Notes: generated by a model from the letters alone, not told the origin. Positions 1-8,566 are shown, numbered from the stretch's first letter. The stretch is DNA of 64,000 nucleotides from Amycolatopsis sp. DSM 110486 (GCF_019468465.1 NZ_CP080519.1:7433001-7497000), one strand, 5' to 3'. A program made the numbers and translations.

Positions 1-713
1 TTCAGCTCGGCCGCGGAGCGCCAGGTGCCGGTGGCGAGGTCCACGAGGTCTTCGCGCGGCACGTTCACGGCGCCGGGGATGTGCCCCGGCCGGTTGCCGG
101 GACGCGCGATCTCGCCGGTGTACTGGCCGGGATCGCGGGCGTCGACGAGCTGGATCTCCGGTTTGTCCAATGCGGCCAGCACGTCCTCGGCCGTGGCCCG
201 CAGTTCCGGGCGAGTGCGCGGGGTGAACACCGCGCGTGGGTGCTGCGGCACGGCCGTGTCGACGGCCCGGTTTTCCTGCTGCCACCGGGTGAAGCCGCCG
301 TCGAGCACGACCACGCGGTGGTGGCCGTAGTAGTGCAGCGCCCACCACAGCCGCGTGGCGAAGGTCGACGCCGGGTGCGTGTCGTAGGCCACCACGAGGT
401 GCTCGTCACCGATCCCGGCCTGCGCCATCGCGTCGGCGAACTGCCGCTCGGTGGCCACCTGCACGGGCACGGCGTCGTCCGGGTCGACGATGTCGCGCGT
501 CCAGTCGAGGAACACCGCGCCGGGCACGTGACCGGTGGCGTACTCGTCGGCCGAGCTCTCGTAGCCGAGGCCGGCCGGCCGCGGTGAAGAGGCCCCCGCG
601 CCCTGGCCGGGCAGCGGCGGCACGGAGCCGCGGATGTCGACGATCCGGACGTCCGGATCGTGCAGGTGTGCGGCCAGCCACTCGGTGGTGACCAGGAAAT
701 CGGTGCGTGGCAT
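1..713 (-). CDS. sseA: Thiosulfate/3-mercaptopyruvate sulfurtransferase (partial, 3' end outside window)
   Basis: This gene reads leftward off the window edge; 237 codons are visible and no stop is reached. The start is the ATG at 711-713 (MPRTDFLVTTEWLAAHL). The visible part is the inactive first rhodanese domain, with a VDIRG strand, a GHVPGAVFLDW loop and the DGGFTRW signature, followed by the beginning of the second domain (LVDARDPGQY, GHIPGAVNVP). The second domain should carry the catalytic cysteine loop, which lies outside. Two-domain enzymes of this family transfer sulfane sulfur from thiosulfate or 3-mercaptopyruvate to a thiophilic acceptor in the cytosol. Which donor is used cannot be decided without the active-site loop. 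Confidence 0.85.
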   Translation of the reverse strand, partial: MPRTDFLVTTEWLAAHLHDPDVRIVDIRGSVPPLPGQGAGASSPRPAGLGYESSADEYATGHVPGAVFLDWTRDIVDPDDAVPVQVATERQFADAMAQAGIGDEHLVVAYDTHPASTFATRLWWALHYYGHHRVVVLDGGFTRWQQENRAVDTAVPQHPRAVFTPRTRPELRATAEDVLAALDKPEIQLVDARDPGQYTGEIARPGNRPGHIPGAVNVPREDLVDLATGTWRSAAEL

Positions 714-758
714 CGGCTCGGGCCCGTCCCTCCGGCGGGGCCGGTGCCCGCCTTCAGT

Positions 759-776
759 CTGTACCATACAGTACAG
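759..776. promoter_or_regulatory. Dyad CTGTAC-N6-GTACAG upstream of the sulfurtransferase
   Basis: Two perfect 6-bp arms (CTGTAC and GTACAG) are separated by CATACA, 46 bp upstream of the sulfurtransferase start and 27 bp past the stop of the neighbouring glucanase gene. The size and symmetry fit a dimeric repressor operator such as a TetR or GntR type. No cognate regulator gene is adjacent, so the regulator is unknown. Confidence 0.45.
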
Positions 777-802
777 TTCTGGACGGTGTCATTCCCGGCA
801 GG

Positions 803-1975
803 TCAGCGCAGCGCGTTGATCGTGATGGTGAGCGTGTCCGGGTCACCCGCCTGTACGGCGCCGCTGAAGTCCGGGCCGGGGGAGACGTCGTCGTAGGGGA
901 AGGCGTAGCCGCGGTCGTCCGGCAGGCGGCTGTGGACGATGCGGGCGTAGTGGTTGGTTTCGGCGGCGGTGTAGAACTTCGCGGGGTCTTCGCCGTCCGG
1001 CTGGTTCGGGTTGTCGAGCAGCGTCGTGCGGTTCAGCGCGGCCGCCAGCCGGGGGACGATGGCCTTGCGAGCGTCGCTGTCACCGTCCTTCAGCGCGAAC
1101 GGGCCGCTGTCGCAGCTCCACACGTCGGCGGTCACTGGTTTGGCAAAGCGCTCGCCGTTGGTGAAGGCGAGCATGCCGTCGCTGCCGACACGGCCGGTGA
1201 ACTTGCCCAGACCCGGGATCTGAGAGTCGACGGTGAGGTCGGTGCTCGCGTACTTCTGCCAGGCCGAGTCGATGTACCTGTCGAGGTAACCGGTGAAGCG
1301 GTCGGCGCGGTGCTGCGCGGACAACGCGCGCAGCGGAGGGCCGTCGGAGCCGGCGTCCACGAGTTCGGCCCACGCGCCGCCTTGGGCCTTGAGCGCGTCG
1401 CAGATCGGGTCGAGCGAGCGGGCGGGCAGCCCGGGCACGGTCTGGTCGCCCGAGCCGGTGGTCCGCAGGTGCAGGCCCAGGGGGATCGCGACGAAGTCGA
1501 CGTAGCTGATGTTGGCGAACAGCACCGCGTCGTTGAAGGTGAACTCGCAGAACGACCAGTCGCGGCCGTGGTTCGGGTCCGCGGTGTTGACGAAGCTCGG
1601 GTGCACCAGCGCGGGGCCGGGGTTGACGAAGAAGTCGAGCTTCGCGTCGGTCACCACGTAGATCCGCGCGCCCGCCATCTTCGGCACGCTCACCTGCGGC
1701 AGCGATTTCACCGGGATGGCGCAGTCCTCGGCGAGCGGCGTCTGGTCCGCCGCGGGGGAGGGCGGGTAGTACGGCGTGCCGTCGGCCTTGAGGATCACGA
1801 CCTTGTTGCCTGGTGCGATACCCGTGATGTAGGCGTAGGTTTCGCCGGCGCCTGAGCGGTCGTCGAACGCGACCTTCACCGTGTCGGGCGTCGCGGCGGA
1901 GGAGATTCTGGTGCCCCACAACGGAAAAGTCGCCGCCGCGGCGGACGCGCCGAGGAAAGCTCGCCGGGAAATCAA
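803..1975 (-). CDS. Secreted glycoside hydrolase family 64 beta-1,3-glucanase
   Basis: A 390-residue protein with a twin-arginine signal at the extreme N terminus (ISRRAFLGASAAAATF, then alanine-rich cleavage region near residue 27). The body matches GH64 laminaripentaose-type beta-1,3-glucanases: a thaumatin-like fold with FTFNDAVLFANISYVDFVAIPLGL and a following acidic region. It should cleave beta-1,3-glucan of fungal or algal walls outside the cell. The start was placed at a TTG (1973-1975) rather than upstream ATGs, because an AGGAGG at 1984-1989 sits 8 nt before it and the Tat motif begins right there. It lies downstream of the LPMO gene on the same strand, but a strong hairpin separates the two, so it is probably transcribed on its own. 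Confidence 0.8.
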   Translation of the reverse strand: MISRRAFLGASAAAATFPLWGTRISSAATPDTVKVAFDDRSGAGETYAYITGIAPGNKVVILKADGTPYYPPSPAADQTPLAEDCAIPVKSLPQVSVPKMAGARIYVVTDAKLDFFVNPGPALVHPSFVNTADPNHGRDWSFCEFTFNDAVLFANISYVDFVAIPLGLHLRTTGSGDQTVPGLPARSLDPICDALKAQGGAWAELVDAGSDGPPLRALSAQHRADRFTGYLDRYIDSAWQKYASTDLTVDSQIPGLGKFTGRVGSDGMLAFTNGERFAKPVTADVWSCDSGPFALKDGDSDARKAIVPRLAAALNRTTLLDNPNQPDGEDPAKFYTAAETNHYARIVHSRLPDDRGYAFPYDDVSPGPDFSGAVQAGDPDTLTITINALR

Positions 1976-2078
1976 GGAAACCGCCTCCTGGGGTTCGCGG
2001 GCACGCCGACCACACTCCGGACCGCGGGTCGGCGAAAACGGGGACACGCCGGGGAAATCCCCGGCGAAAAGTGGTGCG

Positions 2079-2117
2079 GATCGCCTGCGCCTGCCTTCTT
2101 GTCAGGCGCAGGCGATC
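2079..2117 (-). terminator. Strong hairpin between the LPMO and glucanase genes
   Basis: A perfect 15-bp stem (GATCGCCTGCGCCTG and its complement) closes a 9-nt loop 4 nt after the LPMO stop codon. No long T run follows, as is common in high-GC actinomycetes. Placement directly after the stop supports a terminator for the LPMO transcript. Confidence 0.75.
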
Positions 2118-2121
2118 CCGC

Positions 2122-2640
2122 TCAGCCGACCTGGAGGTCGATGCAGGAGTAGAACGCGTTGGCCGTGTCCGCGATGTTCCACACGGCGAGCACGGTCTGG
2201 CGGCCGGTGTGGCCGCCCAGGTCCACCTGGTGTGTCACGGTTTCCGGCGGCTGCTGGTTGTGGCCGTCGAAGCTCGCGATCTTCTCGTCGCCGATGAAAT
2301 ACTCGTAGCTCGCGGTGCTGTGGCGCGCGGTGAAGGTCCACGTGAACGTGACCGTTTTCCCGACCGGAGCGGCCTGCCAGGGCTTGGAGTTGTCGTTGAG
2401 GTCGGCGAACTGCGCGACGCCGCCGTTGCAGCTGTGCAGGCCCTTCGGACCCTCGACGCTCTGCGGTTCGTACTTGATCTCACCGCAGTCGACCACGCCC
2501 TGCGCGCACTGCGCCTGCCGGCTGGCGGGGGAGTTGACGTACCCGTGGGCGCTCGCGATGCCGGCGGGGCTGACCAGGACGAGCACCGGCGCGAGCACGG
2601 CGCCCGCGAGTCCGGCGAGGATCTTCCGGTTCGCTTTCAT
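2122..2640 (-). CDS. Secreted AA10 lytic polysaccharide monooxygenase (chitin-active type)
   Basis: A 172-residue single-domain copper enzyme. Residues 1-31 form a Sec signal peptide ending in ASA; cleavage exposes His32 (HGYVNSPASRQ), the first ligand of the copper histidine brace. The second brace histidine is His107 in FTARHSTASYEYF. Paired cysteines (C45, C52, C71 and one near the C terminus) fit the disulfides of compact AA10 proteins. AA10 LPMOs oxidatively cut crystalline chitin or cellulose. The N-terminal motif and an upstream DasR-type operator favour chitin. No carbohydrate-binding module is attached. A GAAGGAG ribosome-binding site lies just before the ATG. Confidence 0.92.
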   Translation of the reverse strand: MKANRKILAGLAGAVLAPVLVLVSPAGIASAHGYVNSPASRQAQCAQGVVDCGEIKYEPQSVEGPKGLHSCNGGVAQFADLNDNSKPWQAAPVGKTVTFTWTFTARHSTASYEYFIGDEKIASFDGHNQQPPETVTHQVDLGGHTGRQTVLAVWNIADTANAFYSCIDLQVG

Positions 2641-2766
2641 TTCAGCTCCTTCGGGGAATGCTCGCTTCCCGGCCTCGGCTGCGACGCCGTGGGTACGACG
2701 CTGCTGGGTACGGCGCAGCGGCGCACTGGCGGGCCGCCGGGGAGGTGTGCGAGCGAAGGGTGACTT

Positions 2767-2782
2767 TGTGGTCTAGACCATA
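2767..2782. promoter_or_regulatory. DasR-responsive element (dre) upstream of the LPMO gene
   Basis: The perfect 12-bp palindrome TGGTCTAGACCA at 2769-2780 is the core of the 16-bp dre recognised by DasR, the GntR-family N-acetylglucosamine regulator of Streptomyces and relatives. It is about 130 bp upstream of the LPMO start, which fits repression of chitin-degradation genes until amino-sugar phosphates accumulate. dasR itself is not in the window. Confidence 0.85.
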
Positions 2783-2859
2783 ACCCCGAAGATCGACCTT
2801 GGTCAACAACTGGCAAAGAGAAGCTCGAAGTTGGTAAGTGGCCAACCGAAGATCGGTTT

Positions 2860-3762
2860 TCAGTGCATCGAAGCGCCGGCTTCCCGCGCCGCGTGGACGA
2901 ACGTGCGCACCGCCGGGGCGATCCCGTCGGCGTGGTACGCGACCCCGATGCCCAGCTGTGGCCGTGGGCCCCGAATCGGCCGGTAGACCACGCCGGCGCG
3001 GGTGAGGCGCTGCGTCTCCGAGGCGATGAACCCGAGACCGAGCCCGGCCGCGACCAGCGCGATGATCGACTGCGCGGGGTGGGCTTCCATCGCGATCTTC
3101 AGGCTGAAGCCCGCTTCGCGGCACAGCAGCAGCACGGTGTCGTAGAGCTGCGGCGCGATCTGACGCGGGAAGATCACCACCTGCTCGCCTTCGAGGTCGC
3201 CCAGCTCGAGCGACTCGTGCGCCGTGAGTGGGTGGCCCTCCGGGAGTGCAAGCTGGAACGGTGCCCGGCCGATCTCTTCGACCGCGAGGCCGGCGTCGTC
3301 CAGTGGCGGGTGCACCACGCCGACGTCGAGGTCGCCACGGCGCAGCGCGTGCTCCTGCTCCGCGGTGGTCAGCTCGCGGACCACGAGGCCGACATTCGGC
3401 AGCCGTGCGCGGAACAACGCGGCGATCTCCGGGTAGACGACGTAGAGCGCGGGCGACGTGACGCCGACCGTGAGCTGACCGACCTCGCCGCGGTCGGTTC
3501 GCAGGGTGAGCGCCGCGGCGTCGTCCATCTGCCGCAGCACCTTGCGCGCCTCGGCCAGGAAGACCTCTCCCGCCCGCGTGAGCGAGACCGAGCGCTTGTT
3601 CCGGTGGGCGAGACGCACGTCGAGTGCTCGCTCGAGGCGCAGGATCTGCTGGCTCATCGCCGGCTGGCTGATGTGACAGCGCTCGGCGGCACGGCTGAAG
3701 TGCAGTTCTTCGGCGAGCGCCACGAAGCACTCGAGTCCGGTCCGGTCCATCGGCCCAGCCAA
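2860..3762 (-). CDS. LysR-family transcriptional regulator of the adjacent catabolic operon
   Basis: A 300-residue LTTR with an N-terminal winged helix (residues about 5-65, SRAAERCHISQPAMSQQILRLE) and a periplasmic-binding-like effector domain. The sequence resembles CatR/BenM-type activators of aromatic or organic-acid catabolism. It is divergent from the dehydratase operon across a 104-bp AT-rich spacer, the classic arrangement for a co-inducer-dependent activator that also represses itself. The start could be the ATG at 3762 or the one four codons later (3750). The effector is unknown; an intermediate of the adjacent pathway is the natural guess. Confidence 0.85.
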   Translation of the reverse strand: MAGPMDRTGLECFVALAEELHFSRAAERCHISQPAMSQQILRLERALDVRLAHRNKRSVSLTRAGEVFLAEARKVLRQMDDAAALTLRTDRGEVGQLTVGVTSPALYVVYPEIAALFRARLPNVGLVVRELTTAEQEHALRRGDLDVGVVHPPLDDAGLAVEEIGRAPFQLALPEGHPLTAHESLELGDLEGEQVVIFPRQIAPQLYDTVLLLCREAGFSLKIAMEAHPAQSIIALVAAGLGLGFIASETQRLTRAGVVYRPIRGPRPQLGIGVAYHADGIAPAVRTFVHAAREAGASMH

Positions 3763-3866
3763 CTCTGATAATCAAAACAAATCAATAGATCCAGACAAAG
3801 AGTTGGACCCAATCGTCTCGGCGCTCTTACCGTGGCCTGCGCCACTCGAAGAACGGAGAGCACCGA
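3763..3866. promoter_or_regulatory. Divergent promoter region, LysR gene / catabolic operon
   Basis: The segment 3768-3800 is strikingly AT-rich for this genome and is the likely LTTR binding area. For the rightward operon, TTGGAC (3803-3808) and TTACCG (3827-3832) are spaced 18 bp apart and could be -35 and -10 elements. A GGAGAG ribosome-binding site precedes the ATG at 3867. Confidence 0.45.
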
Positions 3867-5069
3867 ATGCTGTTGCCGACGTCCGACGGTCCGCCGATCC
3901 GCGTCACGTCCGTGGAGACGACCGTCGTCAACGCGGAGCTGCGGAACTGGATCCTGGTCAAGGTCCGCACCGACCAGGACGGTCTGTACGGCTGGGGCGA
4001 GGCGAGCCTCAACTGGAAGACCCGGGCCGTGACCGGGGCGATCGAGGACCTCGCGCCGCTGGTGATCGGCCGCGACCCGCGGGACATCGAGCAGATCGTG
4101 CGCGTGCTGACCAAGCACAGCTACTACCGCCTCGGCATCATCGGGGCCACCGCGATCAGCGGCATCGAGCACGCGCTGTGGGACATCTTCGGCAAGTCCG
4201 TCGGGCTGCCGGTGTGGCGGCTGCTCGGCGGCCGGGTCCGCGACTCGGTGCGCGTGTACACCCACCTCGGGCTCGGCGACATGAGCTCGGTCTACGACAC
4301 GGCCGACGCCGGCCGGCTGCGCGAGAAGGCCGCGGCGGTCGTCGAGCGGGGCTACGACGCGCTCAAAGTCGTGTTCATCCCCTACGGCAACCACCTCACC
4401 GTCGCCGCGGAGCGCCGGCACGTCGACAAGCTGATGGCGACGCTGCGCGACACCGTCGGCCCCGACGTGGACATCATGGTCGACTTCCACGGCCGCACCG
4501 CGTCCGTCGCCGCGGCCTTGCAGTACATCGAGGTGCTGGCGCCGTACGAGCCGCTCTTCTGCGAAGAACCCGTGCAGCCCGGTGACACGGAAGCACTGCG
4601 GCAGGTCGCCGAGCGTTCGCGGGTGCCGATCGCGACCGGGGAACGCCTGGTGGGCCTCGGCGAGTTCCTGCCGGTGTTCGCGGCGAAGGCGGTGCACGTC
4701 GCGCAGCCCGACCTCAACCACACCGGCGGGCTGCTGGAGGGCAAGCGCATCGCGGCCATCGCCGACACCGAGCTCGTGGGCGTCGCGCCGCACAACCCCA
4801 ACGGCCCGATCGCCGGGGCCGCGGCCCTGCACTTCGACGTGAGCACCCCGAACTTCGTGATCCAAGAGGAGATGAGCGGCGCGGTGAGCTGGTACGACGA
4901 CGTCGTGCGCACCCCGATGACCCGGGTGGGCAGCCACTGGCAGGTCCCCGACGAACCCGGGCTCGGGGTCGAGGTGGACGAGCGGGAGGCCGCGAAGCAC
5001 CCGTTCAAACCGGAAGTGCCGCACAGCAGCTCGGCCGTGCTGGCCGACGGAACGGTGGTGGACTGGTGA
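3867..5069 (+). CDS. Enolase-superfamily sugar-acid dehydratase, GalD-like
   Basis: A 400-residue member of the mandelate racemase/muconate lactonizing group. It has the N-terminal capping domain and a TIM barrel with magnesium ligands Asp206 (in VDFHGR), Glu233/234 (CEEPV) and Glu259 (TGER), and a catalytic His309 (APHNPNGP). The DFHGR and APHxPxGP signatures are those of D-galactonate dehydratase (GalD/DgoD) and close acid-sugar dehydratases, which remove water from an aldonate to give a 2-keto-3-deoxy acid. The true substrate may be another aldonate or a hydroxy-diacid. It is the first gene of the operon; its stop overlaps the GTG start of the next gene by four bases. Confidence 0.82.
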   Translation: MLLPTSDGPPIRVTSVETTVVNAELRNWILVKVRTDQDGLYGWGEASLNWKTRAVTGAIEDLAPLVIGRDPRDIEQIVRVLTKHSYYRLGIIGATAISGIEHALWDIFGKSVGLPVWRLLGGRVRDSVRVYTHLGLGDMSSVYDTADAGRLREKAAAVVERGYDALKVVFIPYGNHLTVAAERRHVDKLMATLRDTVGPDVDIMVDFHGRTASVAAALQYIEVLAPYEPLFCEEPVQPGDTEALRQVAERSRVPIATGERLVGLGEFLPVFAAKAVHVAQPDLNHTGGLLEGKRIAAIADTELVGVAPHNPNGPIAGAAALHFDVSTPNFVIQEEMSGAVSWYDDVVRTPMTRVGSHWQVPDEPGLGVEVDEREAAKHPFKPEVPHSSSAVLADGTVVDW

Positions 5070-6196
5070 CCACCACGATGCGGACGTTCGCCCACCCCGC
5101 CGGCGTGCACAACGCCACGCCGCCGCGGGTGGTCTTCGGCCCCGGCACCTCGGCCGGCCTGCGCGACGAAGTGGAGCGGCTCGGCGCGAGCCGGGCGCTG
5201 GTCGTCACGACCCCGGGCCGCACCGAGCTCGGTGACCGGTTCGCGACCGCGATCGGCGATCGCTGCGCGGGGCTGCTGCCCGAGGCCGTGAGCCAGGTGC
5301 CGGTGGAGCTCACGCGCCGCGGCGCCGAGAAGGCGGCGAGCCGGGGCGCCGACTGCCTCGTCGCGATCGGCGGCGGCGCGGCGACGGGCCTGTGCAAGGG
5401 CATCGCGTACCTCTCCGGACTGCCCATCATCGCCGTGCCCACCACCTACTCCGGCTCGGAGATGACGGGCTTCTGCGGGATGACCGCCGACGGCGTGAAG
5501 CGCATGCACGAAAGCCTCGCGATGCGACCGTCCACAGTGATCTACGACGCCGAGCTCTCGCTGTCGCTGCCGCCGGCGGTCAGCGCGTCGAGCGCGATGA
5601 ACGCGCTGGCGCACTGTGTCGACGCGATCTACCTGCCCAGCCTGAGCCCGCTGATCGCGCCCGCGGCGGTCGAGGGCGCCCGGGTGGTGGCGACCACGCT
5701 GCCGGCGCTGCTCGCGAACCCGGGCGATCTCGCGCTGCGCAACGAAATGCTCTACGGCGCCTACCTTTCCGGGGCCGCGCTCACCGGCGGCTTCGCGATG
5801 CAGCACGCGATCGCGCACATGCTCGGCGGCAGCTACGACGTGGAGCACGGAGTCGCGCACGCCGTGGTGCTGCCCTACGTGACCGACCACCTCGTGCGCC
5901 ACGCGCCCGGGCCGCTCGGGCGGATCGCGGCCGCGCTCGGCACCGACGACCTTGCCGGCGCCTTGTGGGACCTCGCCACCGGCGCGGGACTCCCGGTGCG
6001 CCTCGCCGACGTCGGCTTCGGCCCCGGCGACGAGGACCGCGCCGTCGAGATCGCGACCACGGCCGACGGTGCTCCGGCCACGCCCGACACCCACGATGGC
6101 GGCCGGGCGGGCAACCCGGCGCCGGTCACGCCGGCCGCCGTGCGCGCCATCCTCCGCGCGGCTGCCGACGGGACCCGTCCGGGTGGTTCGCGATGA
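5066..6196 (+). CDS. Iron-containing alcohol dehydrogenase, maleylacetate reductase-like
   Basis: A 376-residue group III (iron-type) dehydrogenase. The N-terminal dinucleotide fold shows VVFGPGTSAGL and AIGGGAATGLCKGIAY; the C-terminal helical domain carries metal-ligand histidines in MNALAHCVDAIY and QHAIAHMLGG...EHGVAHAVV. The pattern matches maleylacetate reductases, which reduce maleylacetate to 3-oxoadipate with NAD(P)H at the end of hydroxyquinol or resorcinol degradation. No ring-cleavage dioxygenase is nearby, so here it may reduce a different oxo-acid produced after the dehydratase step. The start is GTG, translationally coupled to the dehydratase gene; the 3' end overlaps the next start. 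Confidence 0.82.
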   Translation: MTTTMRTFAHPAGVHNATPPRVVFGPGTSAGLRDEVERLGASRALVVTTPGRTELGDRFATAIGDRCAGLLPEAVSQVPVELTRRGAEKAASRGADCLVAIGGGAATGLCKGIAYLSGLPIIAVPTTYSGSEMTGFCGMTADGVKRMHESLAMRPSTVIYDAELSLSLPPAVSASSAMNALAHCVDAIYLPSLSPLIAPAAVEGARVVATTLPALLANPGDLALRNEMLYGAYLSGAALTGGFAMQHAIAHMLGGSYDVEHGVAHAVVLPYVTDHLVRHAPGPLGRIAAALGTDDLAGALWDLATGAGLPVRLADVGFGPGDEDRAVEIATTADGAPATPDTHDGGRAGNPAPVTPAAVRAILRAAADGTRPGGSR

Positions 6197-7206
6197 GGAT
6201 CCTGCTGATCGGCGAAGCCGCGGACCACGAGGACGACCTGCGCGCGCACCTCGCGCAGCCGTACGAGGTGGCCGGGCTGCCGTGGGCGGCCGCCGACTCG
6301 GCCGCGTTCGACGGGGAGCTCGGCCCGGACGACGTCGTCGTCTCGTTGCGGTTCTCCCGCCCGGAGGGCCAGGCGCCGCCGTTCCGGCTCCTGCACGTGC
6401 CGGGCGCGGGCCTCGATCGGATCGACTTCGCCGCGCTGGCCCCGGAAACCGCCGTGGCCAACGTGTTCGAGCACGAGACGCCGATCGCGGAGTTCGTCCT
6501 CGCCCGGCTGCTGGAGTGGGAGATCCGGGCGGCAGAACTGCAGGCGTCGTTCGGCGCGGACGCGTGGCCGGAGCTCTACGCGCACCGCGTCCCGCACGGC
6601 GAGCTGTACGGCAAGACGCTCGGTCTCGTCGGCTACGGGCGCATCGGGCGGGCCATCGCCGAGCGCGCCGCCGGGTTCGGCGTCGAGGTGCTCGCGGTGG
6701 ACGACTTCGCGAGGGGTGACGGCATCGCGAAGGTGCTGCCGACCGCCCGGCTGGCGCAGGTGCAGGAAACGGCCGACTACCTCGTGCTCGCCTGCCCGCT
6801 CACGGCGGAGACGACGGGGCTGATCGACGCCGCGGCGCTGGCGCGGATGCCGGCCCACGCCGTGCTGGTGAACATCTCCCGCGCGCCGATCGTCGACGAG
6901 ACCGCGCTCTACGAAGCCTTGCGGGACAACGGGATCGGCGGCGCGATCCTCGACGTCTGGTACCGCTACCCCGGCAGCGGCGGGGAGGCCGTGGCCCCCG
7001 CGGCACACCCGCTGTGGGACCTGCCGAACGCCTGGTGCACGCCGCACTCCAGCGCCTGGACCACCCAGCTGCCGCGCCGCCGCTACGCGGTCATCGCGGA
7101 AAACATCAACCGGCTCGCCGCAGGGGAGCCGTTGCGCCACGTCGTTCGCCCGCCGAATGGCACCGCTCAAGGAGGAGCAAGCCATGACCCCCACCGGAAC
7201 ACCTGA
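6193..7206 (+). CDS. D-isomer-specific 2-hydroxyacid dehydrogenase
   Basis: A 337-residue NAD-dependent dehydrogenase. The Rossmann segment is GKTLGLVGYGRIGRAIA, followed by the catalytic region with VNISRAPIVDE (Arg), the acidic partner in the next helix and a C-terminal TPHSSAW histidine. These enzymes interconvert 2-oxo acids and D-2-hydroxy acids. The ATG overlaps the stop of the reductase gene (ATGA), so it is part of the same translation-coupled operon. A TWRYPG-like segment near the C terminus (WYRYPG) is characteristic of a plant- and actinomycete-associated subgroup whose substrate I cannot name. Confidence 0.82.
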   Translation: MRILLIGEAADHEDDLRAHLAQPYEVAGLPWAAADSAAFDGELGPDDVVVSLRFSRPEGQAPPFRLLHVPGAGLDRIDFAALAPETAVANVFEHETPIAEFVLARLLEWEIRAAELQASFGADAWPELYAHRVPHGELYGKTLGLVGYGRIGRAIAERAAGFGVEVLAVDDFARGDGIAKVLPTARLAQVQETADYLVLACPLTAETTGLIDAAALARMPAHAVLVNISRAPIVDETALYEALRDNGIGGAILDVWYRYPGSGGEAVAPAAHPLWDLPNAWCTPHSSAWTTQLPRRRYAVIAENINRLAAGEPLRHVVRPPNGTAQGGASHDPHRNT

Positions 7207-8524
7207 CCAGATCTGGGCCGAGTCCCGGCGCCGTCTCATCCCGGGGACGGTGATCGGGAGCCTCATCGAGTGGTACGACATCGCCGTCTACGGCCAGGCC
7301 GCGGCGCTCGTGTTCGGCACATTGTTCTTCCCCCAGTTCTCCGACACCGCCGGGCGCGTCGCCGCGTTCGCGACCTTCGGCGTGGGCTACTTCGCCCGGC
7401 CGCTCGGCGCGATGATCTTCGGCCACGTGGGGGACAAGTACGGCCGCCGGTTCTCTCTCGTCTGCACGCTGCTGCTGATGGGGATCGCGACTGTCGTGAT
7501 CGGGCTGTTGCCCACCTACGCGGGCATCGGGATGCTCGCGCCGGTGCTGCTCGTGGTCTGCCGACTGCTGCAGGGGCTCGGCGTCGGCGCCGAGTACGTG
7601 GGCGCCGTGACCATGGTCGCGGAGTTCGCGCCGGCGAAGAAGCGCGGCTACTTCGCCTCGCTGCCCGCCTCGGGGGTGTTCCTCGGGATCGGGCTGGCGG
7701 CCGCGGTGAGCGCGAGCGTCTCGGCGCTGCCGAACGACCAGCTGATGAGCTGGGGCTGGCGAGTGCCGTTCCTGCTGAGCTTCGTCGTGGTCGGCATCGG
7801 CCTGCTGATCCGCCTGCGCGTGCCCGAGTCACCGGTGTTCGCCGAGCTGAAGGAAGCTCGGGCCCGCACCAAGGTGCCTGCCCTCACCATGATCAAGGCA
7901 ATGCCGAAGCGGCTGCTGCTGGTGATGGTCGCCAACGGCGTGCTGGCGTTCAACATCTACGTGGTTCAGACCTATTCGCTCAGCTACCTGGCGGGCAAGG
8001 GCGTGGCCAAGAGCAGCGCGCTCGTGGCGGTGCTGGTCGGCTGCGCGGTCGGTGCGGCGGTGATCCCCGTGCTGGGCAAGGTTTCCGACCGCTCCGGGCG
8101 CAAGCCGGTGTACGTCGCGGTGAGCGCTTTCTGCGCGCTGGTGCCGTTCCCGTTCTTCTGGCTGCTGGACACCCGCAACGTGGGCCTGATCGTGCTCGCC
8201 TTCGCCCTCGCGCTCGGTGGCTGCCTCGCGATGTTCGGTTCGCAGGCCGCGTTCTACGCCGAGCTGTTCCCCGCGCAGTACCGCTTCAGCGGTTTCGCGC
8301 TGGGTCGCGAGATCCCCGGCGCGGTGCTCTCCGGACCCGCCCCGGTGATCTGCGTCGGCCTCGTGACGCTCGGCGCCGGTTCCCCGAGCCTCGTGGCGGT
8401 CGCGATGGTCGTGGTCGCCGTCGCCGGCCTGCTCGCGGTGCTCGCCCTGCCGGAGACCCGCGGCACCGACCTGGCACCGATGGTCGAGCCCTTTCCCGCG
8501 GTGACCGAGCGCGCGGGCGCCTGA
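7184..8524 (+). CDS. MFS transporter, metabolite:H+ symporter (MHS) family
   Basis: A 446-residue twelve-helix permease. IEWYDIAVYG near the N terminus, GHVGDKYGRRFSL between helices 2 and 3 and RLLQGLGVGAEYVGA in helix 4 are signatures of the MHS group (ShiA, KgtP, ProP relatives), which import carboxylates with protons. It closes the catabolic operon and presumably brings in the acid processed by the three upstream enzymes. The ATG at 7184 was preferred because GGAGG stands 8 nt upstream; the gene starts inside the 3' end of the hydroxyacid dehydrogenase gene, overlapping by 23 bp. Confidence 0.88.
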   Translation: MTPTGTPDQIWAESRRRLIPGTVIGSLIEWYDIAVYGQAAALVFGTLFFPQFSDTAGRVAAFATFGVGYFARPLGAMIFGHVGDKYGRRFSLVCTLLLMGIATVVIGLLPTYAGIGMLAPVLLVVCRLLQGLGVGAEYVGAVTMVAEFAPAKKRGYFASLPASGVFLGIGLAAAVSASVSALPNDQLMSWGWRVPFLLSFVVVGIGLLIRLRVPESPVFAELKEARARTKVPALTMIKAMPKRLLLVMVANGVLAFNIYVVQTYSLSYLAGKGVAKSSALVAVLVGCAVGAAVIPVLGKVSDRSGRKPVYVAVSAFCALVPFPFFWLLDTRNVGLIVLAFALALGGCLAMFGSQAAFYAELFPAQYRFSGFALGREIPGAVLSGPAPVICVGLVTLGAGSPSLVAVAMVVVAVAGLLAVLALPETRGTDLAPMVEPFPAVTERAGA

Positions 8525-8526
8525 CC

Positions 8527-8566
8527 CCCGTTCCGGGCCGGCTGCCCCCCACCGGTCCGGAACGGG
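8527..8566. terminator. Bidirectional hairpin between converging transporter genes
   Basis: A 10-bp stem (CCCGTTCCGG with its complement) lies 3 bp after the MFS stop and 15 bp beyond the ABC exporter stop on the other strand. A nested GCCGG/CCGGT pair extends the structure. It can stop transcription from both sides. Confidence 0.75.

Noticed and set aside
5066..6196. Hydroxyquinol/resorcinol degradation operon
   Set aside because: The reductase fits, but no ring-cleavage dioxygenase or monooxygenase is present in the operon.
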